A stretch of DNA of 64,000 bases from Hyphomicrobiales bacterium (lineage in GTDB: Bacteria > Pseudomonadota > Alphaproteobacteria > Rhizobiales > Rhizobiaceae). A program made the position numbers and the translations under genes. The notes under the pieces were generated by a model. The model was not told the DNA's origin, ran no database searches, and worked only from the letters and a program-made list of their open reading frames with translations. This document shows positions 16,951 to 26,092 of the stretch, piece by piece (the stretch's first letter is position 1; each line of letters begins with the position of its first letter). The stretch is taken from assembly GCA_900471515.1 (NCBI GenBank), contig UCFC01000018.1:224158-288157 (forward strand). Direction: 5' to 3'.

Positions 16951-18228
16951 TTATTTGAAGACGGCGTTAGGATTATCCAGGCTGTCGGAACCTTCAAGCT
17001 CGACGGTGCCGAGGTCAAGTGCCGCAATAACGCGCTGGATCGACTTCGTCTGGTCGATGAGGCCGTCGATGGCGGCCTGGACGACGGCGTTGCCTTCCTT
17101 GTTGCCCTCGCCGATCATCTGGTCGTATTTCTCGACCGTTTCGCCGCGCTTGGCCATGGCGTGCATGGCGTCCAGCGTCGCGTTGAGTTTGCCGGTCATC
17201 TCGGCATCGAGCGCCTTGTCCTTGGCGGCAACGAGATCGTGCAGCGACGGGCCGGTCATCTTGGTGCCGTCGACGCGGGTATATTCGCCCGTATAGGCGG
17301 CAGCGATGCCGATCGCGTCGTTCAGATGCGAGTTGTAGGTATTGTCGGAGAAGCAATCATGCTCTTCTTCCGGATCGTGCAGCAGCAGGCCGAGCTTCAT
17401 GCGCTCGCCGGCCAGTTCGCCGTAAGAGAGTGAGCCCATACCGGTCAGGATAGCAACGAGGCCAGCCTTCGGATCGGCCTCGACATGCTTGGTCGCTTCG
17501 CCGCCCGGCGCCCAGTCGTCGGTCATTTCCTGCAGGTCGGAAACCAGCAGCGTGGAGGCGGACTTCAGATATTCGGCGCGGCGGTCGCAATTGCCGTGCG
17601 TGCAGTTCTTCAGGTCGTAGTCGCTGGCAGGGCGTTCGCCCGCGCCCGGTCCCGTGCCATGCAGGTCCTGGCCCCAGAGCAGGAATTCGATCGCGTGGTA
17701 GCCGGTCGCGACATTGGCTTCGATGCCGCCGGCCTCGGCCAGCGTGCCTGAGAGGAATTCCGGCGTCAGCTTGGACGCATCCACGTCCTTGCCGTCGATC
17801 TTGATCGTCTTGTTGGCAATGACGTTGGCGACATAGAGCGAATTCTCGTCGCTTTCCGTGCCGTAGGAGGGATCGACGTAATCGATCAGGCCTTCATCGA
17901 GCGGCCATGCGTTGACCTTGCCTTCCCAGTCGTCGACGATCGGGTTGCCGAAACGGTAGACTTCCGTCTGCTGGTAGGGAACGCGTGCCTTGATCCAGGC
18001 ATCCTTTGCAGCCTGCAGCGTCGTATCGTTCGGCGTCTTCAGGAAGGCGTCGATGGCTGCGTCGAGCGCCTTGGCTGTCGTCAGCGAGTCCTCGTATTTG
18101 GCATGGGCGATTTCGGCATAGTGCTTCACGACAGCGGCTGCGTCGGTTTGCGCATGTGCGGGAAGGGCGAGCAGGGCGGCGGGGGCGATCGCCAGCGCGG
18201 CTGCGCGGAACGTGCGGTTGAGCTTCAT
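16951..18228 (-). CDS. imelysin family protein (IrpA-like, iron-regulated)
   Basis: 425-residue periplasmic imelysin with signal peptide (AAALAIAPAALLALPAHAQ). The family motif GxHxxE is intact as GYHAIEFLLWGQD (residues 176-181 for GYHAIE). Acidic clusters and DPEEEHDCFSDNT are typical of IrpA homologues. First gene of the operon imelysin, di-haem oxidoreductase, imelysin, DUF1513. Start 18228 follows AGGAG; 24 upstream in-frame codons are not needed. Homologues are iron-repressed; I saw no convincing Irr or RirA box upstream. Confidence 0.92.
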   Translation of the reverse strand: MKLNRTFRAAALAIAPAALLALPAHAQTDAAAVVKHYAEIAHAKYEDSLTTAKALDAAIDAFLKTPNDTTLQAAKDAWIKARVPYQQTEVYRFGNPIVDDWEGKVNAWPLDEGLIDYVDPSYGTESDENSLYVANVIANKTIKIDGKDVDASKLTPEFLSGTLAEAGGIEANVATGYHAIEFLLWGQDLHGTGPGAGERPASDYDLKNCTHGNCDRRAEYLKSASTLLVSDLQEMTDDWAPGGEATKHVEADPKAGLVAILTGMGSLSYGELAGERMKLGLLLHDPEEEHDCFSDNTYNSHLNDAIGIAAAYTGEYTRVDGTKMTGPSLHDLVAAKDKALDAEMTGKLNATLDAMHAMAKRGETVEKYDQMIGEGNKEGNAVVQAAIDGLIDQTKSIQRVIAALDLGTVELEGSDSLDNPNAVFK

Positions 18229-18297
18229 AATCCTCTCCTGTGACGGATTTCCGTCTGAATCCGGCAACCGTCTCTTCGCGCAAAAGCAAACTGGTGT

Positions 18298-18363
18298 CAA
18301 ACACTCTAGTTTGGAATGGTTTTAAGGATGGATTTCCAAGATCAACCCTGCCGTTTAAACGGC
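18298..18363. promoter_or_regulatory. palindromes upstream of the imelysin operon
   Basis: GCCGTTTAAACGGC (18350-18363) is a perfect 14-bp palindrome, and CAAAC...GTTTG (18298-18313) is a smaller inverted repeat closer to the start codon. Both lie in the 212-bp spacer between the RsmB-family gene and the imelysin gene, so either could be an operator of the operon; the first could also be part of the end of the upstream transcript. Confidence 0.35.
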
Positions 18364-18440
18364 GTTTGTCCGTAGATTCAGGATGAGCGGCTGCGTTATT
18401 TACTCGCACCGCCTGCCGCGGCGCAAGAACACTGTATAGT

Positions 18441-19730
18441 TCAGCCGTTCCTCTTGAGGCGGCAGAAGAAGAAGCCGTCCGTATCCGTCGAGGCCGGCGT
18501 CAGCGTGATCGTCTTGCCATCGGAGGAACGCGGGCGCGCCCCCTCTTTGCCGAACAGGCTGTCCCAGGCGGGCAGGGCGCTGACGATCTCGAAATCGCTG
18601 TTGCCGGCAGCAAAGCGCCGCACCTGTTCCTCGTTCTCCTGCGGCAGCACGGAGCAGGTGACGTAGATCAGTTCGCCGCCGGGGCGCACGAAGCGGCTTG
18701 CCTGCTTCAGCGCATCCTGCTGCTGGGCCGTGCGCTCGTCGAGGTTCTTGGCGGTCAGCCGCCATTTCGTGTCGGGCCGGCGGCGCCATGTGCCGGTGCC
18801 GGTGCAGGGCGCATCGACCAGAACCTTGTCGCAGCGGTCGCGCAGGTTCGACAAGCCCCTGGCATCGTCGTGGACCTGGACGTTGCGCGTGCCGGCGCGC
18901 TTCAGCCGCTCGATGATCGGCGCAAGCCGTTTGCGATCGGCGTCAAAGGCGTGAACCTGGCCCTTGTTGTGCATGGCGGCAGCCATGGCGAGTGTCTTGC
19001 CGCCGCCGCCGGCACAGTAATCCAGCACCTGCTCGCCGTCCTTCGGCAGCACGAGGTCGGCAACAATCTGCGACCCCTCGTCCTGAACTTCGAACCAGCC
19101 CTTCTGGAACGAAAGCTCGGCCGTGACGTTGGGAAGGCGCGAGGCACCTTCGCCGGCGGGAATCCGGATTCCGTAGCGTGCGATTTTCGCCTCGTTCGCG
19201 CCGGCGCGTTCGAGCGCCTTGACGGCCTTTTCGCGGGTGGCCTTCAGGATGTTGGCGCGCAGGTCGAGCGTCGGGCGCCCGGCAAGCGCCTGCGCCTCGG
19301 AAAGCCAGTTTTCGCCGAAAGCCTGTTCGAAGGAGGATTGCACCCATTCCGGAATATCGCCCTGCACATGCAGGGGTGCATCGGAGAGAGAGCGGCTTGA
19401 GAACGCTGCGAGCGCGTCGGCCGAAAGCGGTGTCGGCGCAAACTTGTCGTCGGCAAGTTCCGCAGCCAGCGATTGGGGTGTGAATCCCCACTGGCGGAAC
19501 ATGACGGCATGGGCGATGGCGACGGCGCTGTCGTCGTCCATGAGATAGGCATGGGAGAGCCGCATGCGCAGCGCGTCATAGACAATGTTGCCGATTGCCG
19601 CCCGGTCGCCGGAACCGGCGAAACGGTGGGCAAGGCCCCAGTCCTTCAGCGCATCGGCGACAGGCCTTTTGCGGGTATCGATATCAGCCAGAACCGAAAT
19701 CGCCCCTTCGAGGCGGCCGCCCAAACGCAT
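18441..19730 (-). CDS. RsmB/NOP family class I SAM-dependent RNA methyltransferase
   Basis: 429-residue RNA cytosine-5 methyltransferase. The N-terminal NusB-like part is followed by the SAM-binding LDYCAGGGGKTLAMAA and the two family cysteines, in VDAPCTGTGTWRRRPD (motif IV) and YVTCSVLPQENEEQ (motif VI). Likely methylates 16S rRNA; whether it is the true RsmB position is not certain in alphaproteobacteria, so no symbol is given. Confidence 0.93.
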   Translation of the reverse strand: MRLGGRLEGAISVLADIDTRKRPVADALKDWGLAHRFAGSGDRAAIGNIVYDALRMRLSHAYLMDDDSAVAIAHAVMFRQWGFTPQSLAAELADDKFAPTPLSADALAAFSSRSLSDAPLHVQGDIPEWVQSSFEQAFGENWLSEAQALAGRPTLDLRANILKATREKAVKALERAGANEAKIARYGIRIPAGEGASRLPNVTAELSFQKGWFEVQDEGSQIVADLVLPKDGEQVLDYCAGGGGKTLAMAAAMHNKGQVHAFDADRKRLAPIIERLKRAGTRNVQVHDDARGLSNLRDRCDKVLVDAPCTGTGTWRRRPDTKWRLTAKNLDERTAQQQDALKQASRFVRPGGELIYVTCSVLPQENEEQVRRFAAGNSDFEIVSALPAWDSLFGKEGARPRSSDGKTITLTPASTDTDGFFFCRLKRNG

Positions 19731-19860
19731 TCAAACTTCTCCTGTTGCCTTGGCTGGTGAGCGATCCGCGCAAAAAACGAGCTCCCCAGAAACCTGGCCG
19801 GCCGGGCGGATTGTTCACAAGTCTCAACCGCGTGGTACCCGCGATTGACGGCAAGAGCAA

Positions 19861-19876
19861 GCGCCGCATCCGGCGC
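19861..19876 (-). terminator. small hairpin after the RlpA gene
   Basis: GCGCCG-CATC-CGGCGC, six perfect pairs, 25 bp after the RlpA stop on the minus strand, followed by TTGCTCTTGCC. A weak terminator at best. Confidence 0.35.
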
Positions 19877-19900
19877 AGCGATTTCGCCGAGGACGTGGCC

Positions 19901-20293
19901 TCAGCTGACGACTTCGTAGCAGACCTTCGCAGTGCCCGAGGACACCATGCCGATATTCTGCGCGGCAGCGCGCGACAGATCCAGCACGCGACCGCGGATA
20001 AACGGACCGCGATCGTTGATGCGGACGACGACGCTGCGGCCGTTGTTGCGGTTGGTGACCTTCACCTTGGTGCCGAACGCCAGAGAGCGGTGTGCGGCAG
20101 TATAGATGGCCGGGTTCATGCGTTCCCCGGAAGCAGTTTTGGAGCGAAGTGCGTACCACGAAGCACCGCCACATCCGTTAGCAGCAAAGCCTTCCGCCGG
20201 CAGGGTGAAAGAACAGGCTGAAATCGCTGCGACAGTGATTAGAGAACGGCAGATTTTCCTCAAAACGGATTGTCCCTCAACTATTGAACTCAC
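19901..20293 (-). CDS. RlpA-like double-psi beta-barrel protein, exported
   Basis: 130-residue secreted protein: a signal peptide ([21 protein letters not shown]) then one RlpA-type double-psi beta-barrel with [42 protein letters not shown] and [17 protein letters not shown]. Such domains are lytic transglycosylases or peptidoglycan binders at septa. No SPOR domain, so it is shorter than RlpA of enterics. The start is uncertain: GTG at 20293 lacks a ribosome site, and a TTG at 20263 with GAGGG upstream is a good alternative. Confidence 0.87.
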   Translation of the reverse strand: MSSIVEGQSVLRKICRSLITVAAISACSFTLPAEGFAANGCGGASWYALRSKTASGERMNPAIYTAAHRSLAFGTKVKVTNRNNGRSVVVRINDRGPFIRGRVLDLSRAAAQNIGMVSSGTAKVCYEVVS

Positions 20294-20672
20294 GCCTTTG
20301 CGGGCGGCGGGGCTTAAATCCGGCCAAAAGTGGCGAAAAAGTGCCGCGAGAGATCACGGAATGTTACGGAGTGTAATATTTGTGATTCCGATAACATTGC
20401 TGTAGCAGGACACCGCTCTGCTGATATGTGGAAAAAACATAATGAAATCAGCTAAAATCAGAACGATTTTTTCGGGGAAACGGTAAGCATTTGATGGCCG
20501 TTTCAGATCACAAAAATTTTTTGCTCCGCCTGCCATATTTGACGCCATATTTGCGCAAATTTAGAGGCCGTTAACCATAATGCGGAGCGAAAATCGGCTC
20601 GCGAAAATTAGAAAGTAGGAATTTTCTACTCTTTACGGGTTATAGCCTTCCCACCCGAACGGAGGGGTTTGT
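20294..20672. other. AT-rich gene-free spacer upstream of the RlpA gene
   Basis: 379 bp without a supportable gene. It must hold the promoter of the RlpA gene and the end of the epimerase transcript. It contains a perfect palindrome ATTTGCGCAAAT (20549-20560) and AATGTTA...TAACATT (from about 20360 to 20397). An open frame of 64 codons on the minus strand has no ribosome site and no family resemblance. Confidence 0.6.
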
Positions 20673-21542
20673 TCAACCCTTCCAGCGGCCGTTTTGCCAG
20701 AGTTGCGCGAGCGACATCGGGTAGTTGGGGAAGGCGAAACGGAAGCCCGCGGCCTTCAGTTTGGCATTCGAAACCCGCTTGTTTTCGCCATAGAAGGAAC
20801 GGGCCATCGGTGTCATCTCGGCCGTCTCGAAGGCCTGTTCCGGCGGGGGCTCCACACCCATCAGCCGGGCTGCTTCGACGATGACGTCCTGCGGCGGACC
20901 GGGCTGATCGTCGGTGACGTTATAGATGCCGCCAAGCCGGTGTTCCGACAGGAAGCGCGCCGACGCGCCGATATCCTCCACGCGGATGCGGTTGAAGACC
21001 TGGTCCTTCTTGATGATGCGCCGCGCCGTTCCGCGATCCAGATTGACGAAGGCGTTACGCCCCGGACCGTAAATGCCGGAGAGACGCAATATGGCGGTCG
21101 GCACGCCGCGCGCGGCCCCCAGTGCCAGCCAGCCCTCCTCGGCTTCCAGCCGCTCCTTCGAGCGGCCGGAGACGGGCACGCAGGGCGTCTCTTCCGTCAC
21201 CGAAGCGCCCTTGTGATCGCCATAGACGCCGACCGTCGAGAGATAGCCGATCCATTGCAGCTTTGGCAGAAGTGCCGCGCCATCCTGGCCAAGCAGCGCC
21301 AGCAGCGGATCGGCGTCGCGCGGCGCGATCGACTGTACGAGATGGGTGACATCCGCCATGGCTGCCCGCAGCCGATCGCTCAAGGTCGCGCCATCGAAGA
21401 GGAAGGCGTCGATCCCGGCTTTCCGCAATTCTTCGGCTTTTTCCTCGGAGCGCGTCGTGCCGGAATTGCGCGCGCCACGCTCGCCGAACGCCCTGGCGAT
21501 GGCGCTACCGGAATAACCGCAGCCAAAGATCATCACATGCAT
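20673..21542 (-). CDS. SDR family protein, NAD-dependent epimerase-like (extended type)
   Basis: 289-residue Rossmann protein beginning [16 protein letters not shown], with later IGYLSTVGVYGDHKG (catalytic-like YG segment), LRLSGIYGPGRN and GIYNVTDDQP, the pattern of extended SDRs related to YeeZ. The product and substrate are unknown. The start at 21542 overlaps the queG stop by one base, so it is co-transcribed and translationally coupled with queG. Confidence 0.88.
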   Translation of the reverse strand: MHVMIFGCGYSGSAIARAFGERGARNSGTTRSEEKAEELRKAGIDAFLFDGATLSDRLRAAMADVTHLVQSIAPRDADPLLALLGQDGAALLPKLQWIGYLSTVGVYGDHKGASVTEETPCVPVSGRSKERLEAEEGWLALGAARGVPTAILRLSGIYGPGRNAFVNLDRGTARRIIKKDQVFNRIRVEDIGASARFLSEHRLGGIYNVTDDQPGPPQDVIVEAARLMGVEPPPEQAFETAEMTPMARSFYGENKRVSNAKLKAAGFRFAFPNYPMSLAQLWQNGRWKG

Positions 21543-22702
21543 CACCGAACTCCCGTCAATCGCCATTCCTTCAGGACGTCTTCGTCCGACTCACGTTCCC
21601 GTTGTGCGGCAAAGGCTTCGAATTCGCCAGCCTCCATGAGCCGCGACAGCGCCCAGACCGCCATGCCGCGAACGACGGGCGAGGCATCGGCCGCAAGCAG
21701 GCGACATCGCTCTATGAGGTTCCGTTCGCCGGAATTGCCGGCGGCGATCAGCACGTTGCGGATGAAGCGGTCCCGGCCGATCCGCTTGACCGGCGAGCCG
21801 CTGAAGAAGGTCCGGAAGGTCGGATCGTCGAGCGTCAGAAGGAAGGCGATGGAGGGCTCCTTCAGGTCCTCGCGCGCCTTCAGCTTCATTTCCGAGGCTT
21901 CGCTTGCGAACTTGTTCCACGGGCAGGCGGCAAGGCAATCGTCGCAGCCATAGATGCGGTTGCCGATCAGCGGCCGGAATTCGGGATCGATCGGCCCCTT
22001 GTGCTCGATGGTCAGATAGGAAATGCAGCGGCGCGCATCGATTTGATAGGGTGCCGGAAAGGCAGCGGTCGGGCAGGCGTCGAGGCACGCCCGGCAGGAG
22101 CCGCAATGATCCTTCTCCGGCATGTCCATATTGAGATCGGCAGTCGTGAACATCGAGCCGAGGAACAGCCAGGAACCGTGCTCGCGGCTCAGGAGATTGG
22201 TATGTTTGCCCTGCCAGCCGAGGCCGGCTGCCGCTGCAAGCGGCTTTTCCATGACCGGTGCGGTATCGACGAAGACCTTCACATCGGCGCCCGCTCTGGC
22301 GGCGAAACGTGTGGCGATCTCCTTCAGCCTGCCCTTGATGAGATCGTGATAGTCGCGGTTGCGGGCATAGACGGAAATCGCCGCCTTGTCCTTCTTGTCG
22401 AGAATGCCGCGCGGATCTTCGTCCGGCCCGTAATTGAGGCCGAAGACGACGATGGAGCGCACGTCGCTCCAGAGCGTTCGCGGATCGCCGCGCCGCTCGC
22501 GCGTCTCCGCCATCCATTCCATCGTGCCGTGCCGGCCGGCATCGATGAACTGGCCGAGCCGTTCCCTGGCTTCCGGAATCGCATCCGGACGGGTGATGCG
22601 GCAGAGATCGAAGCCGAGCGCGCGCGATTCCGCCTTCAGGAAGCCGGTCAAATTGTCGCGGCGCTTGCGCTCCTTCATATCGTCGGTTTTCGTGTCGGGC
22701 AT
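21542..22702 (-). CDS. queG: epoxyqueuosine reductase
   Basis: 386-residue cobalamin- and Fe-S-dependent enzyme for the last step of queuosine synthesis in tRNA. Two 4Fe-4S motifs are visible, [12 protein letters not shown] and [10 protein letters not shown], after the N-terminal cobalamin-binding region ([24 protein letters not shown]). A C-terminal HEAT-like tail ([12 protein letters not shown]) is also typical. Full length. Operon with the epimerase-like gene downstream and, 12 bp upstream, the glutathione transferase gene. Confidence 0.96.
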   Translation of the reverse strand: MPDTKTDDMKERKRRDNLTGFLKAESRALGFDLCRITRPDAIPEARERLGQFIDAGRHGTMEWMAETRERRGDPRTLWSDVRSIVVFGLNYGPDEDPRGILDKKDKAAISVYARNRDYHDLIKGRLKEIATRFAARAGADVKVFVDTAPVMEKPLAAAAGLGWQGKHTNLLSREHGSWLFLGSMFTTADLNMDMPEKDHCGSCRACLDACPTAAFPAPYQIDARRCISYLTIEHKGPIDPEFRPLIGNRIYGCDDCLAACPWNKFASEASEMKLKAREDLKEPSIAFLLTLDDPTFRTFFSGSPVKRIGRDRFIRNVLIAAGNSGERNLIERCRLLAADASPVVRGMAVWALSRLMEAGEFEAFAAQRERESDEDVLKEWRLTGVR

Positions 22703-22714
22703 GAAAAGCCCTCG

Positions 22715-23407
22715 TCAGAAATCCAGATCGGCGTAATGGGAAACCGGCGTCAGGCCGCGCACACGCTCGGTCAGGAGCGGGCGGAACGAGGGACGCGATT
22801 TCAGCCGCTGGTACCAGTCCTTGGCGAGCGGCGATTCCGACCAGTCGATTTCGCCGAGATAGTCGAGGATCGAGATGGAGGCAGCCGCCGCAAGGTCGGC
22901 GTAACTCATCCGCTCGCCGGCAAGCCACTGGCGCGAACCGGCCAGCCAGGTGAGGTAACGCATATGCTGGCGGATATTGGCGCGCGCCGTGCGCAATATC
23001 TTGGAATCCGGCGCGCCGCCGCCCTGATCCGCCGTCATCTGCAGCTTGTAGACGCGTTCGCGCGCCAAGGGCTTGGTGACGTCGTTTTCCATCTTCTGCA
23101 TGAACCATTCCGTCAGGCGGCGGATCTCCGCCCGCTGGAAGGGGTCTTCGGCAAGCAGCCGGCGGTCACGCTTCAAGACGCCGTGCGTCTCGTCGAGATA
23201 TTCGGAAATGACGGTTGCACCGCAGAGCGCCCGCATGCTGTCGTCGACATAGACCGGCAGCGTGCCGGCCGGATTGAGCGCCAGGAAGTCGCGGCGCTTC
23301 TCCCAGGTCTGTTCCTCGATCAGTTCCGCCTGATAGCCGTATTCCGCCAGGATGAGCCTGACGAAGCGGGATGCGGACGACATGGGATGATGATAAAGCG
23401 TGGGCAT
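22715..23407 (-). CDS. glutathione S-transferase family protein
   Basis: 230-residue protein with an N-terminal thioredoxin-like GST domain (LYHHPMSSASRFVRLILAEYG; NPAGTLPVYVDDS for the cis-proline; a GATVISEYLDE binding segment) and an all-helical C-terminal domain. Serine residues near the N-terminus could provide the glutathione-activating group. First gene of the gst-queG-epimerase unit; physiological substrate unknown. Confidence 0.92.
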   Translation of the reverse strand: MPTLYHHPMSSASRFVRLILAEYGYQAELIEEQTWEKRRDFLALNPAGTLPVYVDDSMRALCGATVISEYLDETHGVLKRDRRLLAEDPFQRAEIRRLTEWFMQKMENDVTKPLARERVYKLQMTADQGGGAPDSKILRTARANIRQHMRYLTWLAGSRQWLAGERMSYADLAAAASISILDYLGEIDWSESPLAKDWYQRLKSRPSFRPLLTERVRGLTPVSHYADLDF

Positions 23408-23683
23408 CGATACTCGGTGTGTTGATTGCTGTGCATGGGCTTAAGGGCGCGCCACTTATACCGCCCTAGTCATGACTCATGAGTTGAAGCTATAGGAGCT
23501 TGGCCCCGCCAATACAAGCGAATCGGGCGACACTGCCTGACAAGGGACAAAACATGGCTGCCTGAATCATCGCAACCCCCGCTCGCGTTTTCTTGCCTCC
23601 CGCACTGGCGAATGATGATTGTGCAGTGCAATATAAGCCTGAACGCCTTTCAGTCCGACCGAACCCCAAACCGGAGACACTTT

Positions 23684-24481
23684 ATGGACTACGTAAGCTC
23701 TATAATTCTGGGCATAATAGAAGGGATTACCGAGTTCCTGCCGATTTCGAGTACCGGCCACCTCATTATTGCCGAGCAATGGCTCGGTGCGCGTAGCGAC
23801 ACGTTCAACATCGTCATCCAGGCCGGCGCCATCCTGGCCGTCACGATCATTTACTGGCGTCGCCTGCTCGATCTGCTGCTCGGCTGGCGCGATCCGCAGA
23901 ACCGCGATTATGCCTTCAAGCTGATCGTCGCCTTTCTGATCACGGCGATCCTTGGCCTTGTCGTCAAGAAGCTCGGGTTCGAATTGCCTGAAAACGCCAC
24001 GCCTGTCGCCTGGGCGCTCATCATCGGCGGCTTCTGGATGATCTTTGCCGAATGGGCCGCTGCCCGCCGCCCGCCGAGCGCGCATATTACCTGGCTCGTC
24101 GCCATTCTGGTGGGGATTGCCCAGGTCGTTGCCGGCGCCTTTCCGGGAACCTCCCGCTCCGGCGCCACCATCTTCGTCGCCATGCTGGCCGGCACGGGCA
24201 ACCGCGCTGCCGCAACCGAATTCGCCTTCCTCGTCGGCATTCCGACCATGTATGCGGCCAGCGCCTTTTCGCTTCTGGAGACCTTCAAGGACGGCGGCGC
24301 GGCAAACGAGGACTGGACTGCCCTCGGCATTGCCTTCGTCGTTTCCACGATTGTCGCTTTCGTCGCTGTCAAATGGCTGCTCGCCTATATCAGGAGCAAC
24401 CGTTTCACGGTGTTTGCGATCTATCGCATCATCCTGGGTGTTGTTCTGCTCGGCATGGCAATGGCCGGCATGATTGCCTGA
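23684..24481 (+). CDS. uppP: undecaprenyl-diphosphatase
   Basis: 265-residue integral membrane enzyme that dephosphorylates undecaprenyl diphosphate to recycle the cell-wall lipid carrier. The family motifs EGITEFLPISSTGHL (glutamates and serine) and PGTSRSGATI (arginine and serine) are both present, with about eight membrane segments. ATG at 23684 is preceded by GGAGA; upstream in-frame codons lack a ribosome site. Often linked with bacitracin tolerance. Single gene with a shared terminator region downstream. Confidence 0.96.
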   Translation: MDYVSSIILGIIEGITEFLPISSTGHLIIAEQWLGARSDTFNIVIQAGAILAVTIIYWRRLLDLLLGWRDPQNRDYAFKLIVAFLITAILGLVVKKLGFELPENATPVAWALIIGGFWMIFAEWAAARRPPSAHITWLVAILVGIAQVVAGAFPGTSRSGATIFVAMLAGTGNRAAATEFAFLVGIPTMYAASAFSLLETFKDGGAANEDWTALGIAFVVSTIVAFVAVKWLLAYIRSNRFTVFAIYRIILGVVLLGMAMAGMIA

Positions 24482-24535
24482 ATCGGCGCCCCCGCGAGCG
24501 ATCGCATATGCGCCGCCCGCACCGGGATAAAAACC

Positions 24536-24561
24536 AAAGCCGGTTCGAAGGAACCGGCTTT
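24536..24561 (-). terminator. rho-independent terminator (minus strand; may also stop uppP)
   Basis: AAAGCCGGTTC-GAAG-GAACCGGCTTT, an 11-bp perfect stem. On the minus strand it is followed by GGTTTTTATC, a good U-tract, and it begins five bases after the stop codon of the small secreted protein. It can also act on uppP transcripts, less efficiently. Confidence 0.88.
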
Positions 24562-24565
24562 GCTG

Positions 24566-24718
24566 TTAATGGGTAATGGAAGCTGTCGAGCAGGGATCGA
24601 CGCCGTAAGCCGGCGAGCAACCGCCCTTCACCGCTGCGACGGAGCCCGGCGCAATGAAGGAGCCTGCGAGGATTACCAGTGCCGCACACGCAAAAAGAAG
24701 CGCGATTGACTTACCCAT
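24566..24718 (-). CDS. small secreted protein of 50 residues, unknown function
   Basis: A short reading frame supported by its surroundings: AAGG at nine bases before the ATG at 24718, a signal-peptide-like N-terminus (MGKSIALLFACAALVILAG, then APGSVAA as cleavage region) and a terminator with U-tract right after the TAA. The mature peptide would be about 20 residues with two cysteines (KGGCSPAYGVDPCSTASITH), which could form a disulfide. Not a family I recognise. A membrane-anchored small protein is the alternative. Confidence 0.65.
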   Translation of the reverse strand: MGKSIALLFACAALVILAGSFIAPGSVAAVKGGCSPAYGVDPCSTASITH

Positions 24719-24946
24719 CAGAAATAGCCTTTCACAGTGATTGCCGCACGCCTGCGAGGCGCTTTGAGTCTGTCTGAAGACGCGCGGGGGTGTTTAGTCA
24801 GTGGAATGGCAAATAGCAATAAACGTTCCTGCTAAATTTGATGTTAATTCCACTAAATTTCCTATGCGTCTTTTATGCAACGTCTCACAATATGAAACGG
24901 GTCATAACACGCCAGGCTTGCGCCAGATTTGCACTTGATGGAACAG

Positions 24947-24978
24947 AAAACGCCGCCCGCGAAGTGTCGCGAGCGGCG
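24947..24978 (-). terminator. rho-independent terminator of the NDUFA9-like gene
   Basis: On the minus strand CGCCGCTCGCGA-CACT-TCGCGGGCGGCG (one G-T pair) followed by TTTTCTG, 24 bp after the stop of the gene at 25002. Confidence 0.85.
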
Positions 24979-25001
24979 CTTGAACTGTCGGCTATCGATT
25001 G

Positions 25002-25982
25002 TCAGGCAGCCTTGCCGGAGCCGGTATACTGGCCGTGCGGGCGGTATTGCACGAGATAGGAGTCGAGCACCGACGTCGCCATGGTCGGCGTGATGCCAAG
25101 GCCCTTGAGTGTGCGGCCCTCGGCTTCGGCTTCCCTCGAAACGACGTTGTCCTGCTTCAGGAGCTTGACCTGATCCGGGGTGATCGGCGGCGTGACGAAC
25201 GGTACGAGCGAGGCGATGCTGCCGATCAGCGATGCGATGCCGAAGGGCAGCGAAACGAGCGGATTCTTGCGGGCCGTGACCTTCAGCATGGTCTCGAGAC
25301 ATTCGCGGAAGGTCAGCACTTCGGGGCCGCCGAGTTCGTAGATCTTGCCCGTTTCGACCTTGCCGTCCACGGCCCGCGCAACGGCCTCGGCGATGTCTTC
25401 GACATAGACCGGCTGGAACTTCGTCTTGCCGCCGCCGACGAGCGGCAGGATCGGGAACATGCGCGCCATGTCGGCGAACTTGTTGAAGAAACTGTCTTCC
25501 GGACCGAAGACGACGGACGGGCGGAAGATCACCGCGTCCGGCTTGATCGACAGGATGGCGGCTTCCGCGCGGCCCTTGGTGCGGCCATAGCTGGACGGCG
25601 AGCTGGAATTTGCGCCGATGGCGGAGAGGTGGGTCAGCGTTGCGCCGGCGTTGCGGGCAGCTTCGGCCACTGCGCGGCCGCCGAATTCCTGCACGGCGTC
25701 GAACGTGTTGCGGCCGCTCTCGAAGAGGATGCCGACGCAGTTGATGACGTGGTCCGAACCTTCGACGGCGCGGTCGATGGAGTTGCGGTAGCGCAGGTTC
25801 GCCTGGACAAACGAGATCTGGCCGACATTGCCGAGCGGCTGCAGAAAGCCGGCGAGATCGGGGCGGCGCACCGCAACGCGGATGCGATAACCGCGCTTGG
25901 CGAGCACCCGCACGACATGTCTGCCGATGAAGCCGGACCCTCCGAACACGGTGACGAGCGGGGGCAGGTTGGCAAGGGTCAT
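25002..25982 (-). CDS. complex I NDUFA9 subunit family protein (NAD(P)-binding, extended SDR)
   Basis: 326-residue atypical extended SDR of the NDUFA9 type, common in alphaproteobacteria. The nucleotide motif is VFGGSGFIGRHVVRVLAKRG; HLSAIGANSSSPSSYGRTKGRAE corresponds to the SDR active-site area, and FRPSVVFGPEDSFFNKF is a family hallmark. Mitochondrial relatives are accessory subunits of NADH dehydrogenase; in bacteria the role is unproven. Single-gene unit ending in a strong terminator. Confidence 0.92.
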   Translation of the reverse strand: MTLANLPPLVTVFGGSGFIGRHVVRVLAKRGYRIRVAVRRPDLAGFLQPLGNVGQISFVQANLRYRNSIDRAVEGSDHVINCVGILFESGRNTFDAVQEFGGRAVAEAARNAGATLTHLSAIGANSSSPSSYGRTKGRAEAAILSIKPDAVIFRPSVVFGPEDSFFNKFADMARMFPILPLVGGGKTKFQPVYVEDIAEAVARAVDGKVETGKIYELGGPEVLTFRECLETMLKVTARKNPLVSLPFGIASLIGSIASLVPFVTPPITPDQVKLLKQDNVVSREAEAEGRTLKGLGITPTMATSVLDSYLVQYRPHGQYTGSGKAA

Positions 25983-26092
25983 GGCAGGCTCCTCGAAAGG
26001 CTTTGGAATGCTGTGATTGTTCTCGTCTTAGCCGAATGCCGCCGCGACGAAAAGGGCCATCGCGCCGCAGTTTTCACCCGTTCGAAACTGGC

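Noticed and set aside
20354..20548. 64-codon open frame in the spacer upstream of the RlpA gene
   Set aside because: No ribosome site, unusual composition for its neighbours and no family resemblance.
24482..24535. U-rich tail after the uppP stop as a plus-strand terminator
   Set aside because: The U-tract next to the hairpin at 24536-24561 is on the minus strand, so it mainly serves the small secreted-protein gene.
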